From SIG78 sp045585955 (lineage in GTDB: Bacteria > Verrucomicrobiota > Lentisphaeria > Victivallales > Victivallaceae): a stretch of DNA of 64,000 nucleotides. Within the stretch, counting starts at the first letter, position 1, and each line of letters starts with the position of its first letter. Below the pieces are notes generated by a model. That model made no database searches, was not told the DNA's origin, and was given only the letters and a program-made list of their open reading frames with translations. The position numbers and the translations under genes were made by a program. Of this stretch, positions 21,828 through 30,474 are shown in pieces. The DNA lies in assembly GCA_045585955.1 (NCBI GenBank), contig JAZMZK010000069.1, positions 28,186-92,185 on the forward strand, written 5' to 3'.

Positions 21828-21882
21828 GAACAGTTTTGAAACATTGCTTTATGCAGTGGATTCAAAGCTGTTCCTGTTTTTT
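21828..21882 (+). terminator. Terminator after the small gene pair
   Basis: GAACAGTTTTGAA (21828-21840) pairs with TTCAAAGCTGTTC (21861-21873, one G-T) around a 20-base loop, followed by T7. Confidence 0.7.
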
Positions 21883-21923
21883 TACCGGTTGAAACTCTGC
21901 TTGGCGGATTGCTGAAGAAGAAC

Positions 21924-22565
21924 TTATTCAACACGATTGCTGCGGTCGATGAGGTCATTGATCGCAGCAATCATTTTTTTTGTATCTTTAGCGGCATGGG
22001 GCAGATTGCATCGGCGGAACCGGTCGCCCCGGGCGCGTTCTTCCATAACTGTGGCGATCTCCTCAAGTGGCATAAGCAGTGCCTGCCGGAGGCGGCGTTC
22101 CAAATAAAGCGCCAGGGCAAAGAAAAACGCAGTCATAAAAACGATTCCCCAAGCACCAGCCTGCCGCATTTTTTGAGCTTGCAACGCTGATTCAATGATG
22201 GCTTTTTTGTTGAAATTGGTCAGTTTGATTATCTCTTTAGTAAGCAAGCTGCGGTCGTGGATAGCTCCGGAGCTGATTTGATCGGCAAGCGCTTTTATCT
22301 GCACAACGGTTTCCCGTTCGCCAGCTTCAGTTATATTGTTTTCGGCTGCTTGCAAAGCACTTAAAAATTTCTGCCGGTCGACAGTTGGTTCAGCTAAAGT
22401 CAAAAGCATTTTTTCGCAGGCATCGAGGCTGACGACATTGCGCTGGTAAATGCGTTGGATCTCAGGACTGATCCGCTGCAAGCTCCAGACGGCTCCGAAG
22501 GAGAGCAGCAGATTGAAGATGATCATCAACCAGACTCCAATGGTAATAAGTTTTCCTGACTGCAT
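21924..22565 (-). CDS. Membrane protein with sensor domain and terminal HAMP domain
   Basis: 213 residues. One membrane segment (about 5-28: LITIGVWLMIIFNLLLSFGA) is followed by about 105 helical residues outside the membrane (four-helix-bundle type, like the MCP ligand domain), a second membrane segment (about 136-156: GAWGIVFMTAFFFALALYL) and a HAMP-like region (RRLRQALLMPLEEIATVMEERARGD, in parts RQALLMPLEEIATVME). The protein then ends: there is no kinase, cyclase or methyl-accepting domain. Its start is 3 bp after the trkA stop, so the three genes form one operon. A role in sensing for the potassium system is inference. Confidence 0.8.
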   Translation of the reverse strand: MQSGKLITIGVWLMIIFNLLLSFGAVWSLQRISPEIQRIYQRNVVSLDACEKMLLTLAEPTVDRQKFLSALQAAENNITEAGERETVVQIKALADQISSGAIHDRSLLTKEIIKLTNFNKKAIIESALQAQKMRQAGAWGIVFMTAFFFALALYLERRLRQALLMPLEEIATVMEERARGDRFRRCNLPHAAKDTKKMIAAINDLIDRSNRVE

Positions 22566-22568
22566 AGT

Positions 22569-23219
22569 TTACGCCTCTTTTGAGAGTTTGGCAATGGCAT
22601 TTTCGTCGGAAACGATCAAGAGCATGTCGTTTTCTTCCAGCGGTTTTTCCGGATCGGGGCGGTTAAGCACTCCTTCGTGGCGGACTGCCGCTACGATAAT
22701 ACCGTATTTTTTCGGCAACGCAAGCTGAATAAGATTTTTGCCCACCATGAACGGCGGGAGTTTTATTTCCGTAAGATTCAACTCATCTGCCGAATAGTCG
22801 GCAACCATGTTGCGGTAAAGTAAATGGGTGGCAAAACGCCTGCCGAAATCCTGTTCAGGGATGATCACTTCGTGGGCACCTACCATAAAGAGGATCCGGC
22901 GGTAGGTGGCGTTGCTGGCACGGGCTACGATGTGTTTGCACCCCAGCTGCCGCAGGAGAGCCGTGCAGATGATCGCTGACTCTTTGGCGGCGCTGCCCAT
23001 TGCACAAATCACCGAATCCCGTTCCTGGGGCAGCAGTTGAGCCAAAGCGTTTTCATCGGTGATATCGGCAGCAACGGCGTGAGTAACAAAGCTGCCGGCG
23101 GCATCGACTTTTTCTTGAGATATATCCACTGCCATAACTTCCACGCCCCGTTCCGACAGAGTTTGAGCTAATGCCATGCCGAATTGCCCCAGACCTATTA
23201 TCATGATTTGTTTTTGCAT
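22569..23219 (-). CDS. Potassium uptake regulatory subunit (RCK, KtrA/TrkA type)
   Basis: 216 residues, the size of single-unit KtrA. RCK_N has a Rossmann nucleotide site (IIGLGQFGMALAQTL, with Asp at the end of strand 2 in MAVDIS) and RCK_C spans about 135-216. These subunits form cytoplasmic rings that bind ATP/ADP or NAD(H) and gate the channel. The trkH-like partner ends 19 bp upstream and the HAMP protein starts 3 bp downstream. Confidence 0.92.
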   Translation of the reverse strand: MQKQIMIIGLGQFGMALAQTLSERGVEVMAVDISQEKVDAAGSFVTHAVAADITDENALAQLLPQERDSVICAMGSAAKESAIICTALLRQLGCKHIVARASNATYRRILFMVGAHEVIIPEQDFGRRFATHLLYRNMVADYSADELNLTEIKLPPFMVGKNLIQLALPKKYGIIVAAVRHEGVLNRPDPEKPLEENDMLLIVSDENAIAKLSKEA

Positions 23220-23238
23220 AATTGCCGCTTTCTTTTAT

Positions 23239-25227
23239 TTATGCTAAAGGTATTTTTATTTGCGGATAAGTTGGCGTTTTGCTGATTTGTTTTTCGCTTA
23301 AAAGTAAAAACAAAGTCAAAGGCCCGATCCTGCCGGTAAACATTGCCAGCATTATGATTATTTGCCCTACGGCATCTAAATTTGTGGTGCAGTTCAAGCT
23401 CAAGCCTACGGTTGCCAGTGCCGAAACAGCTTCAAATGCCAGTTGTTTTGCGGGGAGCAACTGGGTGGCTGTCAGCATAAAAATCGTCAGAATCAACACC
23501 AAAACCGCCGAAATAAGTATGGCAACAGCTTTGTTGATGGTAGTTTGAGCAACCGTTTTGCAGGAGATGTTGACCCGGTCATCGCTCCGGATCGTAGAGC
23601 GGAAGGTGAGTGCCAATACTGCCAATGTGGTGGTTTTTATGCCGCCTGCGGTACCGCCGGGGCTGCCGCCGATAAACATCAGTATCATCATTACTATATA
23701 TGATGGCATACTCAACAATGTAAAGTTTACCGTGTTGAATCCGGCAGTACGCAAAGTGGCGGATTGGAAAAATGCGTTGACCAGTTTATCGTACCAGACC
23801 AAATCTCTGAAGATGCCGTTCCACTCAAAAAGCAGCAGCAGGAGTGTTCCGGAAACCAGCAAAATGGCAGTGGTTTGGAAAATGATCCGGGAGATCACAG
23901 GCAGCTGGCGGTACTTTTGTATTTTCAAATAAGAATAGGTCATTGCCGGAGCTATGCCGCCGAGAATAATTTCGCTGGCAATAACGATCAGCAGAAATTT
24001 TTCTCCGGCATAAGGTATAAGATTTTCTGTGCCCGGGAAAAATCCGGCGTTGCAGTATGCCGATACGCTGGTGAATATGCCCAGTTCCAGAGCTTGCAGC
24101 AAATCGTGATGAACAGTGTAAAAACCCCAGGTCAGGAGTAATGCTCCAATAAATTCAGTCATCAGGGTAAAGGTTACGATCAATTTTATAGTTTGGAAAA
24201 TATCCTGCTCCTGCGGCTCTGCCAGTTCGTTCAACAGTTGTTCTCCGGAGAGCGGGAGTCTGCCGAATGCATGCAGAGCCATAGCGGTAATGGTCATAAT
24301 ACCCAAGCCGCCCAGCTGGATCAGCAGCAGAAGAAAGAATCTGCCGCAAAGGGTCAGTTCGCCGGATATATCAATAACCGTCAGTCCGGTAACGCAGGTG
24401 GCGCTTACGGCGGTAAATGCTGCTTCAAGTATGGATATTTCATCTTGCATGGCAATTGGAGTGCGTAACAGCAATGTTCCGGCAATGCACAGCAGAAAAA
24501 ATGTGATCGCCAACCCCCGGGCAGGATGCTGGAGGATGCTTCCCGGAAATTGCAGATCAGCGTGTTTCTTGTAGAGTAGAAGTGCTATGCAAGACAAGCC
24601 AGTTATCAACCCGCCAAGGATAATAAAATCTGCATAATAGAGCCAGCTGAAAATCCCCAACACTATGATTGCAAATAGCCGCATAATGGTTTTAAGTTTG
24701 GTTTTACGGATACAGCCGGTGTAATTGTACGCCAGAAGATCGAGCAGCAGCAGCGAGATGAATACTGCCAGATCATATAACTGTGACTCATAAACAAAGA
24801 GCGGCGAAAAAAGCGTCAATACCGTTACTGCAAGTGCCGCCCCCAGTATACGCTCAAGCCGCAACATCCCGGTCAGTTCAGTTGGTGGATAATGTTTGCC
24901 GGTGCAGAAGTAATGGATCAATGCTATGCTGGTCAATAAAGCAAACATGGTAAAGAGCGGATCACTTTGATACTCAAAAAAAAGTATGAAGTTACTCAAA
25001 CTGATTCCCGAGATTGCCAGCGTTGCCGCCAGACGGGGCGAACTGAAAATCTTCCATGTTCCCCAAAAAATGAATATAAGGGCGGCAATTCCGGCAAAAA
25101 TCACCCGGTTGCCGGAGAGCAGCGGATTTTCCGCATGCAAAATCAATACGCCGATCGGCAGCAGTCCCAGCAGAATACCTTGTATGAACAGGTGGTGTGA
25201 TTGCATTTTTAACCCGTTATTTTTCAT
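23239..25227 (-). CDS. Trk/Ktr potassium channel subunit with N-terminal membrane extension
   Basis: 662 residues, much longer than KtrB (about 450) or TrkH (about 480). The channel core (about 225-650) has the four filter loops: SATCVTGLTV, SAYCNAGFFP, LRTAGFNTVN and LATVGLSLNC. The first 220 residues add about seven hydrophobic segments (for example GILLGLLPIGVLIL, AVFISLLLLDLLAY). Such extensions occur in some bacterial TrkH homologues. ATG 25227 has no good binding site; ATG 25206 (Met8) is the alternative. Part of the 5' end is duplicated at 27733-27787. Confidence 0.9.
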   Translation of the reverse strand: MKNNGLKMQSHHLFIQGILLGLLPIGVLILHAENPLLSGNRVIFAGIAALIFIFWGTWKIFSSPRLAATLAISGISLSNFILFFEYQSDPLFTMFALLTSIALIHYFCTGKHYPPTELTGMLRLERILGAALAVTVLTLFSPLFVYESQLYDLAVFISLLLLDLLAYNYTGCIRKTKLKTIMRLFAIIVLGIFSWLYYADFIILGGLITGLSCIALLLYKKHADLQFPGSILQHPARGLAITFFLLCIAGTLLLRTPIAMQDEISILEAAFTAVSATCVTGLTVIDISGELTLCGRFFLLLLIQLGGLGIMTITAMALHAFGRLPLSGEQLLNELAEPQEQDIFQTIKLIVTFTLMTEFIGALLLTWGFYTVHHDLLQALELGIFTSVSAYCNAGFFPGTENLIPYAGEKFLLIVIASEIILGGIAPAMTYSYLKIQKYRQLPVISRIIFQTTAILLVSGTLLLLLFEWNGIFRDLVWYDKLVNAFFQSATLRTAGFNTVNFTLLSMPSYIVMMILMFIGGSPGGTAGGIKTTTLAVLALTFRSTIRSDDRVNISCKTVAQTTINKAVAILISAVLVLILTIFMLTATQLLPAKQLAFEAVSALATVGLSLNCTTNLDAVGQIIIMLAMFTGRIGPLTLFLLLSEKQISKTPTYPQIKIPLA

Positions 25228-25273
25228 TTTTTACTTGCAAGTTATTTCTTAATATACATCCAAACAAGTATAA

Positions 25274-25330
25274 TGTCAACTGTTTATGATTTATTTCCAT
25301 AGCAGATAGTTCATCAGGATTTTTATTTAT
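25274..25330. repeat. Duplicated intergenic segment, copy 1
   Basis: The 57 bp starting TGTCAACTGTTTATGATTTA match 28174-28230 at about 90 percent identity. Together with the trkH 5' end it forms a broken duplication on both sides of the hydrolase gene. The rest of the gap 25331-25480 shows nothing I can name. Confidence 0.85.
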
Positions 25331-25483
25331 GAAAACATTACCTCATTAAACCATGCTGTAATAAACGGCATAAAATAACTGCCGGAAATATGATGTGAAA
25401 TTCTGCAAAAATTTTTATGGTGGCGAAGTCAGGAAAAATCCCGCTTCTCCAGGTTGTTTATTCTTGGATATTGCCGGAATACT

Positions 25484-25511
25484 TTGTATTTTTCTCTTCA
25501 AGTGCTATATT
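25484..25511 (+). promoter_or_regulatory. Promoter for the TIM-barrel-like hydrolase gene
   Basis: TTGTAT (25484-25489), 16 bp ending in GTGC, TATATT (25506-25511), 40 bp before ATG 25551. Confidence 0.75.
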
Positions 25512-25550
25512 ATTTTACGAAAGAACAGCTTTATTTGAGGAGAAATTTTT

Positions 25551-27599
25551 ATGGCAAAGCCCGAAATCACCTGGAGTTTGATGCACCCCACGCCGCTGGA
25601 TGTGGATTATATGCACCTTGTTATTGACAAAGCATCGCAATACCGGGTGGACAGTTTTGAAATTTGTGCCGACTGCCACACCGAACTGGGCGGTATGGAC
25701 GGTTTGACCGATTACATCGACTACCCCGAAACTTGTAAACGCATCGACCAGGCGGGTATTGCCGGCAATAAAGCCAAACTCAAAGAGATCATAACTCTTG
25801 CTCACAGCATCAACAAACCGGTCTACTACTGGCACCGGGAAGCTATGGTGCCGGATGGGCTGCTGCTGGATTTGCCGGAGCTGCTGGACAGCAACGGCGA
25901 GTTTGATCTGCTGGGCAAAGCTTACGAAGAATTGCTCCGTTATAAGATCGATTCCACCTTCAAAGCTTTGCCGGAGCTGGACGGTATTGTGCTGACTTTG
26001 ACCGAAGCTACTTATTCGGTGATCCACAACACCAATACTGAAAAATTCCCGCCGCAAAAGGTGGTTGACCACATGGTGAACATTTTTGCTGAAGAACTGC
26101 TCAAACGCAACAAACGCTTTATTCTGCGGTCGTTCGGCTCTATTGCTCAAGACTACGAAGATATTTTATGCGGGGCTGCCGCTGCTGCAAAAAAATATGG
26201 TTTTGAAATCGAAACCAAGATCACTCCTTACGACTTTGACCCGTTTTTGCCCACCAATCCGTTTTTGCGGAAACTCCCCGGGGCAAAGTTGGGCGCCGAG
26301 TGCGACTGTCTGGGCGAATTTCTGGGGGCGGGGATGCTGCCTGCTGAAAATGTGGAAAATATCGTAAAATATGTCCGCACCGGTCAGCAAGCCAATGTTG
26401 ACCGCTACACCTTGCGGCTCGACCGCATCGGCAACCGGATCTTTGACTGCTACGAAATAAATCTTTACGCCTACGCCCGGAGCATTGACGATGCAAGCGT
26501 TACGGCTGAAGATATTCGCCGGGAGTATCTGGCTTTGCGTGCTCCGGAATCTGCCCGCAAAGTTTTTTATCAGCTGGGTCTGGATGGTTTTGAGCTGGTC
26601 AAAAAGACCAATTTCATTGCCGGAAATGTTACTTTTCACCAATTTCCCAGCCAGTGCACCACCAAATATCTGAAAGCCGGATTTATTTTTGCATTGTTCA
26701 AAAACAATGTGGATCTTGCCAACGGCAAAGGGGTCTGGTCGATCCTTCACGAGAATACAACGCCCGGCAGAAGCGCCATCTTGCAGGAAAAACTGGAGGC
26801 TTGTGCTATCGCTGAAAGCGGGCTTGCCCAGCTGGAAAATCTGCCGGTGGAACCCGGCTGGGAAAAAGAGTATTCATGGCGGAAAAGATTGTGGAAAAAT
26901 GCTCAAGCGGCAACTACCTCGTTCCTCTGGTTCTGTCGGGTGGTTTGTGCCTACTTTGACGATATGGAAGCTCAAAACGCCAACGCAAACAACTTGAAAA
27001 AAGCGGTTGCCGACGGGCAGGCGGCATTAAGTCAGCTTGCCGGATACGACTTGAGTAACGCCAATATCCAATCAGCCGGGTTTGTCAACGGTTTGGATAA
27101 GCACCTGTTTCATGCGTCGTCGGATCTGGAAACGATCTATTTCAAACCGTTTTATGCGATTTTCGGACTTTTGCTGGATGAGTATTTTGTGGAATTTTCC
27201 ATGCGTAAAAAGTACGCTGCCAACACTCACGACTGCGTTATCTGCGGAGTGCTGACCGACGAGTGGCGGATCTGCCGCTATATGCACGCCAGTCATGTCA
27301 GCGAAGAAAACGGCGAATTTTTCCGCTATGCCGGAAATACGGTATTCCCCAACGGCAGTATAGAAATGACTTTGAAAATCCCGCACGATGGCGGCAGGCT
27401 GGTTATTTACGGCGATACAACCGAAACAGCCAATTTCTGTATAAGCATAAACGGATCTCCGGCTTTTGAAGCAGAATTCAACAGTTCCGGGTACGCAGAA
27501 TTCCCGCTGACCGCCGGCTGTGAGTTCGTACAGCTTCGCCTGACGAAAGCTCCCGGGGCATTTTATCCCCGTTTCCGGGCGGTAACTACCTGCAAATAA
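25551..27599 (+). CDS. Putative TIM-barrel glycoside hydrolase-like protein
   Basis: 682 residues, no signal peptide, GAGGAG binding site. The first 400 residues read as an alpha/beta barrel: strands such as VDSFEICADCHTELGG, KPVYYWHREAM, LDGIVLTLTEATYS, RFILRSFGSIAQDYED and FEIETKITPYDFDP end in acidic and aromatic residues, as in glycoside hydrolase active sites. The last 120 residues (GGRLVIYGDTTETANFCISI) look like a beta-sandwich. I cannot assign a known family. The sugar transporter downstream suggests intracellular processing of an imported oligosaccharide; GH67-like enzymes were considered, but their signatures are absent. Confidence 0.65.
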   Translation: MAKPEITWSLMHPTPLDVDYMHLVIDKASQYRVDSFEICADCHTELGGMDGLTDYIDYPETCKRIDQAGIAGNKAKLKEIITLAHSINKPVYYWHREAMVPDGLLLDLPELLDSNGEFDLLGKAYEELLRYKIDSTFKALPELDGIVLTLTEATYSVIHNTNTEKFPPQKVVDHMVNIFAEELLKRNKRFILRSFGSIAQDYEDILCGAAAAAKKYGFEIETKITPYDFDPFLPTNPFLRKLPGAKLGAECDCLGEFLGAGMLPAENVENIVKYVRTGQQANVDRYTLRLDRIGNRIFDCYEINLYAYARSIDDASVTAEDIRREYLALRAPESARKVFYQLGLDGFELVKKTNFIAGNVTFHQFPSQCTTKYLKAGFIFALFKNNVDLANGKGVWSILHENTTPGRSAILQEKLEACAIAESGLAQLENLPVEPGWEKEYSWRKRLWKNAQAATTSFLWFCRVVCAYFDDMEAQNANANNLKKAVADGQAALSQLAGYDLSNANIQSAGFVNGLDKHLFHASSDLETIYFKPFYAIFGLLLDEYFVEFSMRKKYAANTHDCVICGVLTDEWRICRYMHASHVSEENGEFFRYAGNTVFPNGSIEMTLKIPHDGGRLVIYGDTTETANFCISINGSPAFEAEFNSSGYAEFPLTAGCEFVQLRLTKAPGAFYPRFRAVTTCK

Positions 27600-27732
27600 A
27601 CTGTTTTTCTGGTCAGTTTGCAGCTATTGAGGTAATTTAAAACTCCTCAAAAGTCCTCAAAGGCACAACCTTCGCCCGGCACAAGGAGTGTTTTCATTAT
27701 ATTGGTATTTTCGGTTGCAGGGGGCTATCTTC

Positions 27733-27787
27733 AGCAGAATGCCTTGTATAAACAAGTGGTATGACTGGATTTTTAAACGATTGTTAT
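27733..27787 (-). pseudogene. Remnant copy of the trkH 5' end
   Basis: On the minus strand this segment reads NNRLKIQSYHLFIQGILL, compared with NNGLKMQSHHLFIQGILL at the start of the TrkH-like protein (25168-25222); the DNA is about 80 percent identical. The frame leads into unrelated sequence, so it is not functional. Confidence 0.8.
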
Positions 27788-27872
27788 TGTCCTGAAATTT
27801 GTGAGCAATCAAAGTACGGTGGCACATCGCGGGCAATCTCGAGCCGGGCTCGCAACCCTGCACCTCGGCTTG

Positions 27873-27899
27873 TCCGCCGCAGCTTTATGCGAAGGCGGA
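27873..27899. repeat. REP-like hairpin in the hydrolase-transporter gap
   Basis: TCCGCC (27873-27878) pairs with GGCGGA (27894-27899) around AGCTTTATGCGAA. Related sequences occur at 47461-47488 (CCGCC...GGCGG with AGCTCGCAGAGCG) and, for the flank ACGGCGTAGT (27925-27934), at about 16279. The surrounding 27800-28030 is GC-rich and codes for nothing; it interrupts the second copy of the trkH-upstream duplication. Confidence 0.6.
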
Positions 27900-28173
27900 T
27901 CGAGTACAAAAGTACACCTTGTCACGGCGTAGTAAAACGAAGCCGGATCCCTCGGGCAGGGCATTGCAAAACTCGACCTTGCCGCACGCTGTATCCACCG
28001 GAGGCAAGCTATAGTCTTGGCGTTTTTGACAAGTCATAACTTGTGTGATTTATCTATGATCTTAAATGATATATTTTAACACTTCAGTTTCACAAAATTT
28101 GAGGCATTAGCAAACGATTATTTTTAATTTTTTTTCAGTAATTACAGCCTTATATACCTTAAACAGCCCATAG

Positions 28174-28230
28174 TGTCAACTGTTTATGATTTATTTCCGG
28201 AGTAGATAGTTCATCAGGACTTTTACTTGT
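28174..28230. repeat. Duplicated intergenic segment, copy 2
   Basis: Matches 25274-25330 at about 90 percent. Its end supplies the -35 region of the transporter promoter. Confidence 0.85.
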
Positions 28231-28254
28231 AAAAAGATTATTTTGTGCTATAAT
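28227..28254 (+). promoter_or_regulatory. Promoter for the MFS transporter
   Basis: TTGTAA (28227-28232), 16 bp ending in GTGC, perfect TATAAT (28249-28254). Confidence 0.8.
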
Positions 28255-28307
28255 ACCCTATGTAAGACGATTATTTTACTTTTTGAATATGAAAAAGGAG
28301 TTTTTTT

Positions 28308-30239
28308 ATGGCAAAACGGGAGTGGAAACATTATCAGGTATCCGGCTTGGATTACACCATGCCGAAATTGCTGGCAACTATGGCGATCATTTTCTGCGGG
28401 TCGATCGCCATGACGCTGTGTATCGGCATGGTGCCCCGGATCGTACCTTTGAAACTTAAAGAAATCGGTGTCAGCTCGACATTGATGGTCTTTATCATGT
28501 CCACTTTGGGGCAGATCCTTAATATGACCGTTTGCCCGTGGGTGAGTTTTAAAAGCGACCGCTACCGCTCCAAACGCTGGGGACGGCGGGTGCCGTTTAT
28601 TCTTTACACGCTGCCTTTTCTCTGCTTGAGCTGGGCAATATTGGCAATGTATCAGTATGAAGCTGAATTGCTGCACAAACTGCTGGCTCCGTTGGTAAAT
28701 GTTTCGCAGCCGGTGCTGGCGGTGTTTGTGCTGGCAGCGGGGGTGGTGATCTTCAAATTCTTCTATATGTTTGTGGGGTCGGTATTCCACTACATACCCA
28801 ACGATGTAATTCCGCCGCAGTTCCTGACCCGTTATTACGGGGTGATTTCAATTATAAACTCCGGGGTCACTGCGGGGTACAACTACTTTTTCTTTGAGTA
28901 TTCTTTGAGCCATTTTTCCACGCTCCTCTGGTGCACAGTCATATTCTATACTGTGGCAATGGGCTTTATGTGTTTTGCCCTTAAAGAACCCCGTTTCCCC
29001 GAACCGACCACCGAAGAAAAGCGTTCCAGCAAAGGGTTGCGGGGTGTTCTGACTTTTATGAAAGAAAGTTTCTCCCACCCGATCTACTGGTACGAATTTG
29101 CCAAAACTGCCTGCACTGCCATCGTGAGTGCAGGGACGATCTTTATTGTGTTTTTTGAGCAATCCATGGGGTTGAGCCTGGCGGAAATCGGACAGAAGTC
29201 CGGGATCAATTCGCTCTGTTTTATGCTTGCAGGGTTTGTTATTGCTTCGCTGGGCACATATTTTATCGACCGTTGGCACCCGGTGCGGGTATCGGTATTT
29301 TTACTGATGTTCGGTACGCTGCTTTTCTTTTATGACTGCAAATGGTTTTTCTTCAAGCCCGAAGCACGGGTATTCTGGTGGTCGAGTCTGCTGATGACCC
29401 AGGTGTCGTTTCTGATGCGTTTTACCGGCCCGGCGGGGATGCCGACTTTGATGCGTATTCTGCCCAAAAGCCGGTTCGGGCAGTTCTGTTCGGCACGGGC
29501 GATCTGCGGCAGTCTGGTGGGGATGTTCTTTGCTTTGCTGCTGGGGGTGGTGATGGACTTTCTCAAAAGCGATAAAGGTTTGGGCATGGGCGAGGATGCC
29601 TACCGCTTTGTCTATGTCTGGCAGACTGCTGCTTATATCGGCGTGGTGTTCTGCTACCTCAAGGTATATCAGTATTATTGCAAACTGGGCGGGTTCGGCG
29701 GCTACAAAGCTCCGGCACCGTGGTCGGAAACAGGATACGAAAAAATGGAAGTATCACAGGCAGTGGATGCTTCGCCATTCTGGAGCAAAATGGCGGTTTA
29801 CGGTATCGATTTTGCCTTGTTTGCCACGGTGGCGATCAATGTATTTTGGAGCTTTTACGCTAAAAAACACAATTTACCCGAAGAGCATAAACTTTATTTG
29901 ATGGCAGCTTTGCCGGTATCGCTGATCGCACTTGTCTATTATCTGGCGGTGCGTATCGGGATCATGAAGAATATACAACGCAAACTGCGGGGCGAAGATG
30001 TATATGTGCCGCACCACGGGATATTGTTTCTGGTAATGCTCATGCGGGTGCTGATGCTGGGGGCATTGGCTGTTCAGGCATATCTGGCACTCAAAGGCGG
30101 CAGTCATGGCGTGGCAGCCAAGCTGAGTGCCTTTGAATCCGGGGTGGATTTGATCTTTGTAACCATGATCATCATCTTTGTAAAACTGGATAAACTCGGT
30201 GCTGCCACCAGCAAGATAACAGAAACGCAAGATGCTTGA
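28308..30239 (+). CDS. MFS sugar transporter (SLC45/GPH-like)
   Basis: 643 residues with 12 or more hydrophobic segments. The loop 2-3 signature SDRYRSKRWGRRVPFIL matches the D-x-x-x-x-x-x-GRR motif of sucrose-type (SLC45) and GPH cation symporters. The start has AAGGAG 9 bp upstream. An extended loop near residues 470-490 and further membrane segments up to residue 635 make it longer than a 12-helix carrier (about 450). The hydrolase gene upstream suggests uptake of the sugar that enzyme processes. Substrate not deducible. Confidence 0.85.
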   Translation: MAKREWKHYQVSGLDYTMPKLLATMAIIFCGSIAMTLCIGMVPRIVPLKLKEIGVSSTLMVFIMSTLGQILNMTVCPWVSFKSDRYRSKRWGRRVPFILYTLPFLCLSWAILAMYQYEAELLHKLLAPLVNVSQPVLAVFVLAAGVVIFKFFYMFVGSVFHYIPNDVIPPQFLTRYYGVISIINSGVTAGYNYFFFEYSLSHFSTLLWCTVIFYTVAMGFMCFALKEPRFPEPTTEEKRSSKGLRGVLTFMKESFSHPIYWYEFAKTACTAIVSAGTIFIVFFEQSMGLSLAEIGQKSGINSLCFMLAGFVIASLGTYFIDRWHPVRVSVFLLMFGTLLFFYDCKWFFFKPEARVFWWSSLLMTQVSFLMRFTGPAGMPTLMRILPKSRFGQFCSARAICGSLVGMFFALLLGVVMDFLKSDKGLGMGEDAYRFVYVWQTAAYIGVVFCYLKVYQYYCKLGGFGGYKAPAPWSETGYEKMEVSQAVDASPFWSKMAVYGIDFALFATVAINVFWSFYAKKHNLPEEHKLYLMAALPVSLIALVYYLAVRIGIMKNIQRKLRGEDVYVPHHGILFLVMLMRVLMLGALAVQAYLALKGGSHGVAAKLSAFESGVDLIFVTMIIIFVKLDKLGAATSKITETQDA

Positions 30240-30251
30240 TATAAGCTGTTT

Positions 30252-30275
30252 CGGCGGGTGTTGTCGCACCCGCCG
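30252..30275 (+). terminator. GC-rich hairpin after the transporter
   Basis: CGGCGGGTG pairs with CACCCGCCG around TTGTCG, 12 bp after the stop. No T run follows, so it may stabilise the mRNA end rather than terminate. Confidence 0.5.
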
Positions 30276-30342
30276 GAGCAATGAGAAATAACCTGAATCC
30301 ACAGTTTTTCTGCTGTTTTCCTCTATTTTTTATATTTTTGAC

Positions 30343-30370
30343 TTGCAATTTTTTCGAATGGTGTTATATG
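30343..30370 (+). promoter_or_regulatory. Promoter for the GDPD-prepilin-GH123-CE7 operon
   Basis: TTGCAA (30343-30348), 16 bp, TATATG (30365-30370), 104 bp before ATG 30475. Confidence 0.55.
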
Positions 30371-30474
30371 TAATTCAGAAGGGCGTGCGAATGACTCTTC
30401 AATATTTTTTTACAAATACATGCCAACGATGGCATGTGGTTTGAATATTTATCGGTCAAAGGGAAGTATTAATT

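Noticed and set aside
25515..26150. 211-codon minus-strand frame over the hydrolase gene start
   Set aside because: Antisense to a gene with promoter, binding site and coherent fold; no signals of its own.
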